Shown: positions 24,760-34,077 of the stretch, in pieces
How the letters are laid out: each line of letters opens with the position of its first letter
Position numbering within the stretch: position 1 is the stretch's first letter
NCBI GenBank assembly: GCA_002338565.1
Contig: DDIN01000008.1
Location: 873,567-937,566 of the forward strand
Reading direction: 5' to 3'
Length of the DNA: 64,000 nucleotides
Source: Hyphomonadaceae bacterium UBA1849
GTDB taxonomy: Bacteria; Pseudomonadota; Alphaproteobacteria; Caulobacterales; Hyphomonadaceae
Program-made: the position numbers and the translations under genes
Notes under the pieces: generated by a model
The model's input: the letters and a program-made list of their open reading frames with translations, nothing else
Databases searched by the model: none
Told to the model about the DNA's origin: nothing

Positions 24760-26943
24760 TTGGCTCTCAACAAAACCATCCGCTCGCTCGGGCTCGCTGG
24801 CGCGTCTGTCTGCGCCCTCTCATTCTTCCTGCCAGCTGGTGCGCAGGTCGAAGACCGTTCTGAAGAGCAGGAAAGCGTTCGCTCGCTGAATACGGTCGTC
24901 GTGACAGCACGCCGCCGCGAAGAATCCCTGAAAGATGTACCCGGCTCAGTCACCGCAATTGGCGGCGATGCTCTGGCGGCGTTCAACGCAACCGAGATCG
25001 GCGATGTACAGTCCAGTATTCCAAACGTTGTGCTGCATGAGGGGGATGCGCAAAACACGGTTGCCTACATTCGGGGGGTCGGACAGTTAGACAGTCTGGC
25101 CTTTGCGGACCCGGGTGTAGGCATCTATCTGGACGATGTGTATCTCGGCCGTGCGCAAGGCTCTTTTCTCGATGTTTTTGATGTCGAGCGTATTGAAGTT
25201 CTGCGTGGCCCGCAGGGCACGCTGTACGGACGCAACACAATAGGCGGCGCGATCAAGTTCGTCTCTCGTGAGCCAACGACTGATCCTGAACTCCGCGCGT
25301 CTGCGAGCATCGGCTCCCATAAGCAAACCGATCTCAGCGTGGGCGTATCAGGTCCGATTGCCGGTGATCGCCTTCTGGGCAAGGCAGCCATCGCCTATCT
25401 TCACCGGGACGGCTACGCCGACAACTCTGTTGACGGCGAAAGCGATGGTGACCGCAACACACTGGCATGGCGTGGCTCCCTGCTTGCCAACTTCACGGAT
25501 GATTTTGAGTTTCTGCTCACAGTCGATGGATCAAGCGACACGCCGGATACATCCAGAACGCCCGTCCGCGAAACATCGGTCTTCGGCCTGTTTCCTCCCA
25601 ATGAAGACCCGTTTGAAATCGATGCGAATTTCAATGGCCTGAACGATCTGAGCGTTTACGGCATTTCCGGGCGGGCCACCTGGAGTTTCGCAGATGACTG
25701 GCAACTGCGCTCCACCACCGCCTATCGGGAAATGGAGTATGACGCGAATCTGGATCTCGATGCGACGGGCGCCTCTCTGTTCGGCGTCTTCGTTTTCGAA
25801 GACCAGAACCAGTTCAGCCAGGAACTGCAGCTAACCTATGACGCGGATAGCTGGTCGCTTGTGTCGGGACTCTACTATTTCAAGGAAGAAGACGTAACCG
25901 AGTCCGGTATTTTCGGACCTGATATCGCGTTCGTTTCCAATTCTCTGAACCATCAGACCACCACGGCGTATGCCGCCTATGCGGATGCGAGTTTTGATCT
26001 CTCTGATCGCCTCAGCATCAGCGCGGGTATTCGCTTCACCGAAGAGGAAAAAGACTTTGCGCGCATCCAGGAATTTTTCGATGCGACCACACCAATAGTA
26101 CCTGTCTTAGGGCAAGGCGCTCGCGTGACCGATATCGATGTGTCAGAGACCTTCTCCAACACGTCTCCAAAATTCTCAATCAGCTATGATCTCACAGACG
26201 ATGTAACGACCTATGCGTCCTACTCGCGCGGCTTCAAAAGCGGTGGCTTTGACGGACGCTCTAACTCCGGTCTAGAGGCTCAGCCATTCGACGCGGAAAC
26301 TCTGACCGCGTGGGAAGCAGGCCTGAAGGGCGACTTCCTTGAGAACACCATCTCGCTGAGCGCGGCTGTGTTCCTCAACCAGTATGAAGACCTGCAAGTC
26401 TCCAGCTTTACCCAGCAAAACGGTGCGTTCGCTGCGATCTTCACAAATGCCGCAGAAGCCTCAATTGCAGGTTTCGAAGTTGAAGGCAGCTGGCAGGCAA
26501 GCAGCGCGCTGCGTTTTGACTACGCGCTTGGCTATCTGGATGCCGATTATGACACCTTTATCGGGCAGAATGGTCAGGATGTGTCAGATCAGCTAACGCC
26601 AGCCAATGCACCTGACTGGACAGGCCGTCTGGCTGCTGAATACATCACGCAGCTTTCGAGCTCTGTTGATCTTATCCTTTCGGGTGCAGCCTCTTATCGC
26701 GGCGATGTTTACCCGACCGTCAGCTCAAGCGAAGTGCTCCGTCAAAGCTCTTACACTCTGTATGATGCATCCGCCCGCCTTGAATTCGAGAACGGAAAAT
26801 ATGCGTTGACCCTGTCGGGCCGAAACCTGTCTGACGAAGAGTACCGCACGCAAGGCTTCGACCTGTCCGATAGTCTTGGATACCAGCTCGGCTATTATGG
26901 TGCGCCGCGCACATTCACCCTGACGGCTTCAGTCGTTTACTAA
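24760..26943 (+). CDS. TonB-dependent receptor (outer-membrane importer)
   Basis: 727 aa from a TTG start at 24760, chosen because GGAGG (24747-24751) is 8 nt upstream and the signal peptide (IRSLGLAGASVCALSFFLPA) then begins correctly. TonB box-like LNTVVVTARRREESLKDVPG; plug with GVGIYLDDVYLGRAQG and VLRGPQGTLYGRNTIGGAI; barrel ending FTLTASVVY. It belongs to the large iron/sugar-type receptor group. The substrate is unknown; the esterase 12 bp downstream suggests an ester-containing ligand. Confidence 0.9.
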   Translation: MALNKTIRSLGLAGASVCALSFFLPAGAQVEDRSEEQESVRSLNTVVVTARRREESLKDVPGSVTAIGGDALAAFNATEIGDVQSSIPNVVLHEGDAQNTVAYIRGVGQLDSLAFADPGVGIYLDDVYLGRAQGSFLDVFDVERIEVLRGPQGTLYGRNTIGGAIKFVSREPTTDPELRASASIGSHKQTDLSVGVSGPIAGDRLLGKAAIAYLHRDGYADNSVDGESDGDRNTLAWRGSLLANFTDDFEFLLTVDGSSDTPDTSRTPVRETSVFGLFPPNEDPFEIDANFNGLNDLSVYGISGRATWSFADDWQLRSTTAYREMEYDANLDLDATGASLFGVFVFEDQNQFSQELQLTYDADSWSLVSGLYYFKEEDVTESGIFGPDIAFVSNSLNHQTTTAYAAYADASFDLSDRLSISAGIRFTEEEKDFARIQEFFDATTPIVPVLGQGARVTDIDVSETFSNTSPKFSISYDLTDDVTTYASYSRGFKSGGFDGRSNSGLEAQPFDAETLTAWEAGLKGDFLENTISLSAAVFLNQYEDLQVSSFTQQNGAFAAIFTNAAEASIAGFEVEGSWQASSALRFDYALGYLDADYDTFIGQNGQDVSDQLTPANAPDWTGRLAAEYITQLSSSVDLILSGAASYRGDVYPTVSSSEVLRQSSYTLYDASARLEFENGKYALTLSGRNLSDEEYRTQGFDLSDSLGYQLGYYGAPRTFTLTASVVY

Positions 26944-26955
26944 GGGGGTTTGATT

Positions 26956-27879
26956 GTGCCTTCTCCTGACCCGTCGACAAAAGCTGTCCTGAAAGACCTT
27001 TCAGACGTGAAGGAACTCAATGTTCCGGGCTTTGAACTTTCAGATATCCGTGCGGCCTATGACAAAGTGTTCGCCGCATGGTGCGCACCTGCCTTGCAGC
27101 CAACGAATGAAACCTGGGTCGCCGTAGAGGCATTGGGGGAGGCTCGCCGCTGCCTGATTGTAGAACCGGTAGAGCCTGATGCGGATCGGCCGAGCCTTAT
27201 CTTCATTCATGGCGGCGGCTGGTCGCTCGGGACCGCTCTGGCCTATGCACCGCTGGCACGCTGGCTCTCTGGCGAACTGAATATGCGCGTGCTCGTACCA
27301 GACTTTCCGCAAGCACCTGAAGAAGAAGCACCCGCAGCTCTGAAAGCTCTGTCCGGCCTCCTTGTCTGGGCGACTGACCGCTTCAAAAGCAAGCTGGTGC
27401 TTATGGGTGATTCTGCGGGCGGAAACCTTACGGCGGTATTGTCCAATCAACCTCCGGAGGGTGTCGAAATAGGTGCGCAGGTCCTGCTTTATCCGGTGAT
27501 CGATCTTCGGCCTGACGCGAGCTACCGGTCACGAAAAGCCTATGGCAAAGGTAAGCATTTTCTGACCGAGCCCGCGATTATCGGCGCTGCTATGCAGTAT
27601 TGTGGCGCCACACAAAATCCCGCGTCACCACTGATGACACCGCTTTTAGAGACCGATTTCTCCCGAACACCACCAAGCTGGCACGTTTTGCCCGAACTCG
27701 ATCCTCTACGTGATGAAGGCCAAAAATACGCCGATCTACTCAAATCGAAAGGCGTGAAATCGGAAGTGATCATTGCAAAACGCACAATTCATGGCTGCGC
27801 CTCGTTTACAGGTCGTATTCCAGAGGCCGACCGTTGTATGAAACGGGTCTGCGAGACGCTGAACCAGCATTTCAGCTGA
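26956..27879 (+). CDS. Alpha/beta-hydrolase of the hormone-sensitive-lipase type
   Basis: 307 aa from GTG 26956 (GGGGG 7 nt upstream). Oxyanion motif FIHGGGWSLG, nucleophile GDSAGGN, and a late ELDPLRDEG Asp plus IHGCASF His complete the HSL catalytic set. No signal peptide, so cytoplasmic. Tightly behind the TonB receptor, it probably hydrolyses an ester taken up by it. Confidence 0.85.
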   Translation: MPSPDPSTKAVLKDLSDVKELNVPGFELSDIRAAYDKVFAAWCAPALQPTNETWVAVEALGEARRCLIVEPVEPDADRPSLIFIHGGGWSLGTALAYAPLARWLSGELNMRVLVPDFPQAPEEEAPAALKALSGLLVWATDRFKSKLVLMGDSAGGNLTAVLSNQPPEGVEIGAQVLLYPVIDLRPDASYRSRKAYGKGKHFLTEPAIIGAAMQYCGATQNPASPLMTPLLETDFSRTPPSWHVLPELDPLRDEGQKYADLLKSKGVKSEVIIAKRTIHGCASFTGRIPEADRCMKRVCETLNQHFS

Positions 27880-27957
27880 AGTCATCCCCATTTCGCGGGT
27901 TTGGACTTGAACTGATCTCTCATTAAGGCGATGGAGCGTTCAGAAGGAGCCTTCATC

Positions 27958-28398
27958 ATGACTCGCATCGTAATCTCCAGCGACCACGCTGATATCGAGC
28001 TGCGCAAAACCATCGCCGCTCACGTCGCGTCTAAAGGGTTTGAAGTCGAAGATATCGGCCCGATGACGTCTGAAAGCACGCATTACCCGAAGCATGGCGA
28101 AGAAGCAGCGCGCAAGGTCGCATCCGGCGAGGCTGATCTTGGCATTCTCGTTTGCGGGACAGGCCAGGGTATTATGATGGCTGCCAACAAGGTGAAGGGC
28201 ATTCGCTGCGGTGTCTGCTCGGACACATTCTCAGCGCGCATGATCCGCCAGCACAACAACGCCAACATGCTCTCAATGGGCGCACGCGTAATCGGTGAAG
28301 GCCTCGCGCTGGACATTGTGGACGCCTTCCTTGAAGCTGAGTTCGAACGCGGTCGCCACGGTACACGCGTCGACATGATCACAGAGATTGAAAGCTAG
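27958..28398 (+). CDS. rpiB: Ribose-5-phosphate isomerase B
   Basis: 146 aa from ATG 27958 (AGAAGGAG upstream; an earlier in-frame ATG at 27931 has no ribosome site). SSDHADIELR, the active-site VCGTGQGIMMAANK with catalytic Cys, and QHNNANMLSMGARVIG define RpiB. It interconverts ribose 5-phosphate and ribulose 5-phosphate. Convergent with a second RpiB-family gene. Confidence 0.92.
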   Translation: MTRIVISSDHADIELRKTIAAHVASKGFEVEDIGPMTSESTHYPKHGEEAARKVASGEADLGILVCGTGQGIMMAANKVKGIRCGVCSDTFSARMIRQHNNANMLSMGARVIGEGLALDIVDAFLEAEFERGRHGTRVDMITEIES

Positions 28399-28422
28399 GC
28401 TTCATCTGAAAATCAAAACAAA

Positions 28423-28450
28423 AAAGGGGAAGCGCGAAGCTTCCCCTTTT
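28423..28450. terminator. Bidirectional terminator between the two isomerase genes
   Basis: AAAAGGGGAAGC and GCTTCCCCTTTT form a 12-bp stem with a tiny loop, flanked by A-run and T-run, able to stop transcription from both sides. Confidence 0.85.
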
Positions 28451-28472
28451 GCTTTGTCGATGGCAGTGCCGA

Positions 28473-29111
28473 TTAGCCGAGAAGGCCTTTCAGGTAAGCG
28501 CTGATCTCTTCATTCTGAGAGTTTGCGAAGAAATACTCGGAGAATTTCTCGCCAGAGATCGCAGACTTTAGAAGCTCCTGATCAACGTCTTTCAGAACAG
28601 ACAGCATGTCCTTGCAGCTTGCGCCTTTCAGGTCAGCCAGAACGTTGCGGTTCTTCGCCATGATCGCTGCGCGCTCTTTCGGGTAACCCTCGCCCGGCTT
28701 GCCTTCGAACAGCTTGCGATAGCAGTCTTCGAGGTTCAGCTCAGCCGCCCAGCCAAAGCCTTTGGCGTAAGGCATAGACATCGCATTACCTGCATTGATC
28801 TGTGAGAAGAGGAACGCGTCTGTCGGGTCGATGACCAGACCACAGAACACGCCCGGCATAGAGTTCGCTGCGAGCATGGAGCCCATGCCTGTACCACAAC
28901 CGGTAACGACGAAATCAGCCGCTTTAGAGTTCAGAAGAATACCTGTCAGAAGGCCGATCATCGGATATGTGATCTGCGCTGCGTCTTCGGCTGTGTACAT
29001 GCCGTAATTGAAGACTTCATGGCCCATAGGCTCGACAACATTTGTCAGCGCTGTGTGGATGATCTCGTTTTTAGCCGCCTGGCTGTTCTCATTGATCAGA
29101 GCGATTTTCAT
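28473..29111 (-). CDS. RpiB/LacA/LacB-family sugar-phosphate isomerase, long form
   Basis: 212 aa from ATG 29111 (GGGAAGA upstream). The N-terminal half matches RpiB-type folds: MKIALINENSQAAKNEII, VVTGCGTGMGSMLAANSMPG with the Cys motif, and QINAGNAMSMPYAKGFGW. About 60 aa at the C-terminus are extra compared with RpiB. Members of this branch act on pentose or tetrose phosphates of unusual sugars. A LacI-type palindrome lies about 100 bp upstream, supporting a sugar-induced role. Exact substrate unknown. Confidence 0.85.
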   Translation of the reverse strand: MKIALINENSQAAKNEIIHTALTNVVEPMGHEVFNYGMYTAEDAAQITYPMIGLLTGILLNSKAADFVVTGCGTGMGSMLAANSMPGVFCGLVIDPTDAFLFSQINAGNAMSMPYAKGFGWAAELNLEDCYRKLFEGKPGEGYPKERAAIMAKNRNVLADLKGASCKDMLSVLKDVDQELLKSAISGEKFSEYFFANSQNEEISAYLKGLLG

Positions 29112-29213
29112 CTGTCTTCCCTTAGTTTCATTGGCGGAGCACATCGGTCAGGTCAGATGCTCCGGATTATCTGTTTCATCGGCGCGGCGTAGATCGGTTC
29201 AACCAAACTATTA

Positions 29214-29227
29214 TGACACCGGTGTCA
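29214..29227 (-). promoter_or_regulatory. Perfect LacI-family-type palindrome
   Basis: TGACACCGGTGTCA is a perfect 14-bp palindrome with the central CG typical of LacI/GalR operators. It is 103 bp from the isomerase start at 29111 and 190 bp from the divergent acyl-CoA dehydrogenase. No LacI gene is in the window. Confidence 0.65.
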
Positions 29228-29416
29228 ATTCGCGCCGACAACAACATTTCTGACGCCGGATTTCAAGTGAAGTTTGAGATATTTCCTTAGGTCGGGTGAT
29301 CAATTTCCACGTGATGAATTGGCAATATGCCATAAATTCACTGGCTCGAACTGGCTAAATGCAGAGATAAAACTCTATAAAACACACAAAAATACTTCTC
29401 GAGGAAAGAAACCCTG
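29228..29416 (+). promoter_or_regulatory. Upstream region of the acyl-CoA dehydrogenase
   Basis: No gene in the 305-bp gap 29112-29416. Besides the LacI-type site it contains TGGCA-ATA-TGCCA (29320-29332), a short inverted repeat 84 bp before the start codon, and GAGGAAAG as ribosome site. A -10 element is not clear. Confidence 0.35.
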
Positions 29417-31210
29417 ATGTCTGAATTCGTCGACCGTCGAAATCTTGATTTCGTCCTGTTTGAAATGCTGGACCTTGATACGCTGCTGACAACGCCGCGC
29501 TATGAAGAGCATGATCGTGAGTCCGTCACAGCTATGCTGGATGTTGTCGAAGGTATCGCCGAAACAAATTTCCTGCCGTTCGCGGCCAAACTGGACGCAA
29601 ACGAGCCGAAATTTGTAGACGGCAAAGTCGAGATCATTCCCGAAGTCGGCGAAGCGCTTTCCGCGCTCGGCGAAGCAGGGCTTTTCGCAGCCGGTTTCGA
29701 CGAAGCGGTTGGCGGACTTCAGCTGCCATGGGTCGTCACGACAAACATCAATGGCATTTTCACCGCGGCAAATCTCTCTGTCGCAAACTATGCTTTCCTC
29801 ACGGTTGGCGCAGCCAACATGTTGAATACCTTCGGCACAGACGAGCAAAAAGATGCGTATCTGCCGAACATGCTGGCAGGCAGATGGTTCGGCACAATGT
29901 GCCTCTCCGAGCCACAAGCTGGCTCGTCACTTGCTGACATCAAAACCAAAGCGGTGCGCAAGGATGACGGGACGTTCTCTCTCTCCGGCAGCAAGATGTG
30001 GATTTCCGGCGGCGATCACGATCTGTCCGACAACATCATCCATATGGTGCTGGCACGCATTGAAGGCGCACCGGTTGGCACACGCGGCATCTCGCTCTTC
30101 ATTGTGCCGCGCTACCGCCTCAACGAAGCTGGCGAACGCGGCGAATGGAATAATATAGCGCTTGCAGGCCTCAACCACAAAATGGGCCAGCGCGGCACCA
30201 CAAACTGCCTTCTGAACTTTGGTGAAAGCGGCGAGACGGTCGGCTATCTTCTAGGCGAAGAGAATAAAGGCCTCGCTTGCATGTTCCACATGATGAATGA
30301 GGCACGCGTCGGCGTAGGTCAGGCGTCCGTTATGTCCGCACTTGCGGGATATCTGCACGCGGTAGGCTATGCGCGCGAGCGACCTCAAGGTCGCCCGGCT
30401 GGCGTTAAAGACCAGAGCACGCCGCAAGTGCCGATCATCGAGCATACAGATGTGCGACGCATGCTGATGGCGCAAAAGGCAGCCGTTGAGGGCGGCCTTT
30501 CGCTTACGTCTTATTGCTCGCTATTGGTCGATAAGCAGAAGACGGCAGACACTGCAGAAGAGCGCGCCGAGTATGACGATCTTCTGGGCCTTCTGACGCC
30601 GGTCGCAAAAAGCTGGCCGTCCGAACACTGCCTCGAAGCCAATAAATGGGCGATCCAGATCCTCGGCGGATATGGCTATACACGTGATTATCCGGTTGAG
30701 CGCCATTATCGCGATAACCGCCTCAACCATATTCACGAAGGCACATTTGGCATTCAGGGACGTGACCTGCTCGGCCGCAAACTGCGTGCCGGTGTTTCCG
30801 CGCTTACCCCGCTGCGCAACCAGATTGCCTCAACTATTGAGACAGCACGCGCGCAGGGCCTGAATGCAGAGTGCGATCAGCTGGAAAAGGCACTCGCGTC
30901 AGCCGAAAAAGCCATCGAAGCGGTTCGCGGTTGTGACGAGGAAAATCTCAGCCTCGCAAACGCAACGCTTTTCCTCGATGCGTTCGGTACGGTTGTCGTC
31001 GCCTGGCTATGGCTCTGGCAGGCAAGCGTCGCCAAACAGGCGTCACCTGATGCAGGCTCAAGCGAAGAGACGTTCTACAATGGCAAGATTGCCGCTGCGC
31101 AGTACTTCTTCCGCTACGAGCTTTCCAAAGTGGTCAACACGTTTGAACTCGTCGCGAGCCTCGATGACACGTGCGAACTGGCGAGCGCGGATTTCTTCGG
31201 CGTCAACTAA
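29417..31210 (+). CDS. Acyl-CoA dehydrogenase, DmdC-like long form
   Basis: 597 aa, longer than classical ACADs (about 380) because of a C-terminal extension as in DmdC/FadE5-type enzymes. Motifs: CLSEPQAGSSLADIKTKA and LSGSKMWISGGDHD (FAD region), MFHMMNEARVGVG, and ILGGYGYTRDYPVERHYRDN. It introduces a trans double bond in acyl-CoA. The substrate could be 3-methylmercaptopropionyl-CoA or another short chain; context does not decide. Its 3' end overlaps the convergent LysR gene by 8 bp. Confidence 0.88.
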   Translation: MSEFVDRRNLDFVLFEMLDLDTLLTTPRYEEHDRESVTAMLDVVEGIAETNFLPFAAKLDANEPKFVDGKVEIIPEVGEALSALGEAGLFAAGFDEAVGGLQLPWVVTTNINGIFTAANLSVANYAFLTVGAANMLNTFGTDEQKDAYLPNMLAGRWFGTMCLSEPQAGSSLADIKTKAVRKDDGTFSLSGSKMWISGGDHDLSDNIIHMVLARIEGAPVGTRGISLFIVPRYRLNEAGERGEWNNIALAGLNHKMGQRGTTNCLLNFGESGETVGYLLGEENKGLACMFHMMNEARVGVGQASVMSALAGYLHAVGYARERPQGRPAGVKDQSTPQVPIIEHTDVRRMLMAQKAAVEGGLSLTSYCSLLVDKQKTADTAEERAEYDDLLGLLTPVAKSWPSEHCLEANKWAIQILGGYGYTRDYPVERHYRDNRLNHIHEGTFGIQGRDLLGRKLRAGVSALTPLRNQIASTIETARAQGLNAECDQLEKALASAEKAIEAVRGCDEENLSLANATLFLDAFGTVVVAWLWLWQASVAKQASPDAGSSEETFYNGKIAAAQYFFRYELSKVVNTFELVASLDDTCELASADFFGVN

Positions 31211-32087
31211 GGCCTTCCGCGATCAGGTCGAAGACCAGCCTTATCCGGTTACTTGTGTGAAGCTCTCTGTGCGTCACCAGCCAGATGGGTATCTCCATAG
31301 GCGGAAAAGCTGGCCAGACCTGTTCAATTTCCGGGAAATAGGCCGCATCGTCTGGCATTAGCAGCCCCACGCCAAGACCGCGTCTGGCCAGTTCCAGACT
31401 AACCGGCCCGCTATCCGAGACGACCGGAAAATTAGCTGTCGTGAGTTTCAGTCCGTGTCCGTTAAGAGCTGGCATGAGCGTTTCTGCATTCAGAAACCCC
31501 AGAAAATCGAGCTTGTTCAGATCATCCAGCGTTTTCGGGCGGCCGACACGATCAAGATAGGCTTTTGACGCCATCAGCGTGGCTGTCGTTGTACGGATCA
31601 GTTTGGCAATCAGCTCAGGCTGGGTCGGGCGGGCGTACCGGATAGAAATATCCGCTTCGCGCTGGATAAGGTCTGTCAGCTCGTTCGCTGTTGTCACCTC
31701 AACCTGAATATCGGGCGCTGTCCGCCTGATCTTGGCGAGCACTTTGGGCAAATGATAGCAGGCCATATTGTGCGTGGAAGCAATACGCACTGTACCCGCA
31801 ATCGTCTGTGACTGACCGGAAGCGGAAAGCGAAACCCGCATCGCTGCGTCATGCATGGCGCGAACATGATGCTGAAGTTCCAACCCGGCCACTGTGAGCG
31901 TCATCACACGCGTACCGCGCTCGAACAATGTCACGCCAAGCTTCTCTTCAAGCGCGCTGACCTGACGGCTGAGCGTAGGCTGGGTCACATTCAGTGCCCT
32001 TGCAGCTGCTGAGAGCGATCCCTCTTCAGCCGTCGCCAGGAAAGCGCGCGCCTGATTCCAATCAAAGTCTGCAGCATCCCAATTCAT
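31203..32087 (-). CDS. LysR-family transcriptional regulator
   Basis: 294 aa. N-terminal HTH (QARAFLATAEEGSLSAAARALNVTQPTLSRQVSALEEKLG, split here by domain) and a substrate-binding domain (TVRIASTHNMACYHLPKVLA) are standard. It is divergent from the methyltransferase at 32188 with a 100-bp shared region carrying two TTTWCGTATA boxes. Probably activates that gene. Confidence 0.9.
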   Translation of the reverse strand: MNWDAADFDWNQARAFLATAEEGSLSAAARALNVTQPTLSRQVSALEEKLGVTLFERGTRVMTLTVAGLELQHHVRAMHDAAMRVSLSASGQSQTIAGTVRIASTHNMACYHLPKVLAKIRRTAPDIQVEVTTANELTDLIQREADISIRYARPTQPELIAKLIRTTTATLMASKAYLDRVGRPKTLDDLNKLDFLGFLNAETLMPALNGHGLKLTTANFPVVSDSGPVSLELARRGLGVGLLMPDDAAYFPEIEQVWPAFPPMEIPIWLVTHRELHTSNRIRLVFDLIAEGLS

Positions 32088-32090
32088 ACA

Positions 32091-32132
32091 TTTACGTATA
32101 GCAGATCAAAAAATTTCAGCAATTTTCGTATA
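32091..32132. promoter_or_regulatory. Two direct repeats in the LysR/methyltransferase gap
   Basis: TTTACGTATA (32091-32100) and TTTTCGTATA (32123-32132) are spaced 32 bp, three helical turns, which suits a LysR tetramer bound on one DNA face. Confidence 0.45.
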
Positions 32133-32187
32133 TCAAATGTCGCATTAAGTTCACCTCATCGAACAACACCGAATTGAGGTGACAGAT

Positions 32188-32826
32188 ATGACGACAGCAG
32201 CACTGAAAGACGCCCGCTTCTGGGACAACATCGCAGACCAGTATTCCCGCAAGCCAATCGCGGATGAAGAAGCTTATGAAATCAAGCTCTCAATCACCCG
32301 GGAATATCTGGCACCGAACGCGCGGATTTTCGAATTCGGCTGCGGCACCGGCTCCACAGCCCTGCGTCATGCACCCTTTGTCGGACACGTTGATGCAACC
32401 GACATCTCGCCGGAGATGATCGCCATCGCACAACAGAAAGCGAGAACAGAAAATGTTTCCAATGTTGATTTCCACACTGGCGATATCGCCGAAATGGATG
32501 TCGAAGGTGAAAGCTATGATGCCGTTCTTGGCCTCTCCATCCTTCATCTTCTGAAAGACCGGGAAGCGGTGATCCGCAAGGTGCGTCACATGCTGAAACC
32601 GGGCGGCGTCTTCGTCACCAGCACGGCATGTCTGGGCGACAATCAGAGCTATCTCTCACCGATCCTTTCCCTCATGCGGTGGATTGGAAAGGCGCCCTAT
32701 GTCTCGGTCTTCACGCAGGACGACCTCATCAGCCAGCACAATGCGGCAGGTTTTCAGATCGTCCATCAATGGCATCCGAAGAAAGACGCTGCGCTCTTCC
32801 TGATTGCCCGCAAAATGGAAGACTAA
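32188..32826 (+). CDS. Class I SAM-dependent methyltransferase
   Basis: 212 aa from ATG 32188 (GAGG 8 nt upstream). SAM motif I FEFGCGTGSTALRHA, then VDATDISPEMIAIAQQKA and LSILHLLKDREAVIRKV. It resembles UbiE/small-molecule methyltransferases. Substrate unknown. Divergent from the LysR regulator. Confidence 0.85.
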   Translation: MTTAALKDARFWDNIADQYSRKPIADEEAYEIKLSITREYLAPNARIFEFGCGTGSTALRHAPFVGHVDATDISPEMIAIAQQKARTENVSNVDFHTGDIAEMDVEGESYDAVLGLSILHLLKDREAVIRKVRHMLKPGGVFVTSTACLGDNQSYLSPILSLMRWIGKAPYVSVFTQDDLISQHNAAGFQIVHQWHPKKDAALFLIARKMED

Positions 32827-32946
32827 TCCAGTTTGGCAGAAAGTGAGGGGTGTTTGTCCTAACGGTTATTGCCGGAATGACGAATAATCAGATCATCAGG
32901 AAAACGGACCGCACCGGTCAGACACGAATTCAGGACATGTCAGAAA

Positions 32947-33993
32947 ATGACAAACGCAGGACAACAACGCCAGAAAGACGCAGCCCCCCGACGCGTCGTG
33001 ATGATCGTCTACCCCGACGCTCACATCCTTGACGTTGTCGGCCCACTGGAAGTTCTGACCGGTGCAAAGCTCTTTCTGCCGGAAAACATCAAACCCTATG
33101 ACGTTCACGTCGTCGCGGAAAAAGCAGGCTCAATCCGGACAACAAGCGGCCTCACCATCGAAGCCGATCAGAGCTTTGCGGACGCCGCCATGGACACGGC
33201 ACCAATCGATACGCTTATGATCGCAGGCGGGCATGGGACAGTTGAGGCGCTTGAGCACAAGGAATTGCTTAACTTCGTGCGCCAGGCTGCGGGCCGTGCG
33301 GACCGGATTGTGTCCATCTGCACCGGCGCAATGATCCTTGCAGAAATCGGCCTCTTGAACGGGCGACGCGCAACCACGCACTGGTGGTGGTGCCCGATCC
33401 TGAAATCGAAATATCCTGAGGTCGAGGTAGAGCCGGATGCGATTTATGTGCGTGACGGAAACATCTGGACATCTGCGGGTGTAACCACAGGTATGGATCT
33501 CGCTTTATCGCTGGTCGAAGCGGACTGGGGCCACGACGTCGCCCTGCAGGTCGCACGCTACAATGTGATGTATATGATGCGGCCGGGCGGGCAGTCCCAG
33601 TTCAGCGCACATCTTGTGGCGCAGAAGGCCGAAGATCCGGTGATCAATGAAACGCTGAGCTATATTCTGGCCAATCTGACAGACCCGCTCACCGTCACAG
33701 CGCTGGCTGCGCGCGCCGCCATGTCTGAGCGCACATTTGCCCGTAAGTTCAAAGACGAGACCGGCGTGACACCCGCCCATTATGTGGAAGCAGCGCGTGT
33801 ACAATCTGCACGGGTCGAGCTTGAGCAGTCAGATACGGGCGTCGAGCAAATTGCGCTTCATGCGGGCTTCCAGAACGCCGAGCGTATGCGCCGCGTCTTT
33901 CAGCGTCATGTCGGTGTATCTGCCGCCGATTACCGGCAGCGATTCCGACCGGTAGGCGCACAGATATTCGCGCCGGATGTGGATAGCTCATGA
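32947..33993 (+). CDS. GlxA-family regulator (DJ-1/PfpI domain plus AraC HTH)
   Basis: 348 aa. The N-terminal DJ-1/PfpI-like domain (RRVVMIVYPDAHILDVVGPL; AGGHGTVEALEHK; SICTGAMILAEIGLL with the nucleophile-elbow Cys) is followed by an AraC-type double HTH (LTVTALAARAAMSERTFARK; GVEQIALHAGFQNAERMRRV). Such proteins sense small metabolites. Neighbours give no clear target. A TTGTCCTAAC sequence lies about 90 bp upstream (32854-32863). Confidence 0.9.
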   Translation: MTNAGQQRQKDAAPRRVVMIVYPDAHILDVVGPLEVLTGAKLFLPENIKPYDVHVVAEKAGSIRTTSGLTIEADQSFADAAMDTAPIDTLMIAGGHGTVEALEHKELLNFVRQAAGRADRIVSICTGAMILAEIGLLNGRRATTHWWWCPILKSKYPEVEVEPDAIYVRDGNIWTSAGVTTGMDLALSLVEADWGHDVALQVARYNVMYMMRPGGQSQFSAHLVAQKAEDPVINETLSYILANLTDPLTVTALAARAAMSERTFARKFKDETGVTPAHYVEAARVQSARVELEQSDTGVEQIALHAGFQNAERMRRVFQRHVGVSAADYRQRFRPVGAQIFAPDVDSS

Positions 33994-34047
33994 TCAGCTA
34001 GACGCCGCTCCAGCGCTGTAAACCTCAAAATTTTCGAACAAAAACAA

Positions 34048-34063
34048 CACTCCAACAGGAGTG
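34048..34063 (+). promoter_or_regulatory. Small hairpin beside the barrel gene's ribosome site
   Basis: CACTCC and GGAGTG pair over an AACA loop, ending just upstream of AGGAGAG, the ribosome site for the ATG at 34078. It could modulate translation. Confidence 0.3.
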
Positions 34064-34077
34064 ATCAGGAGAGTAGT

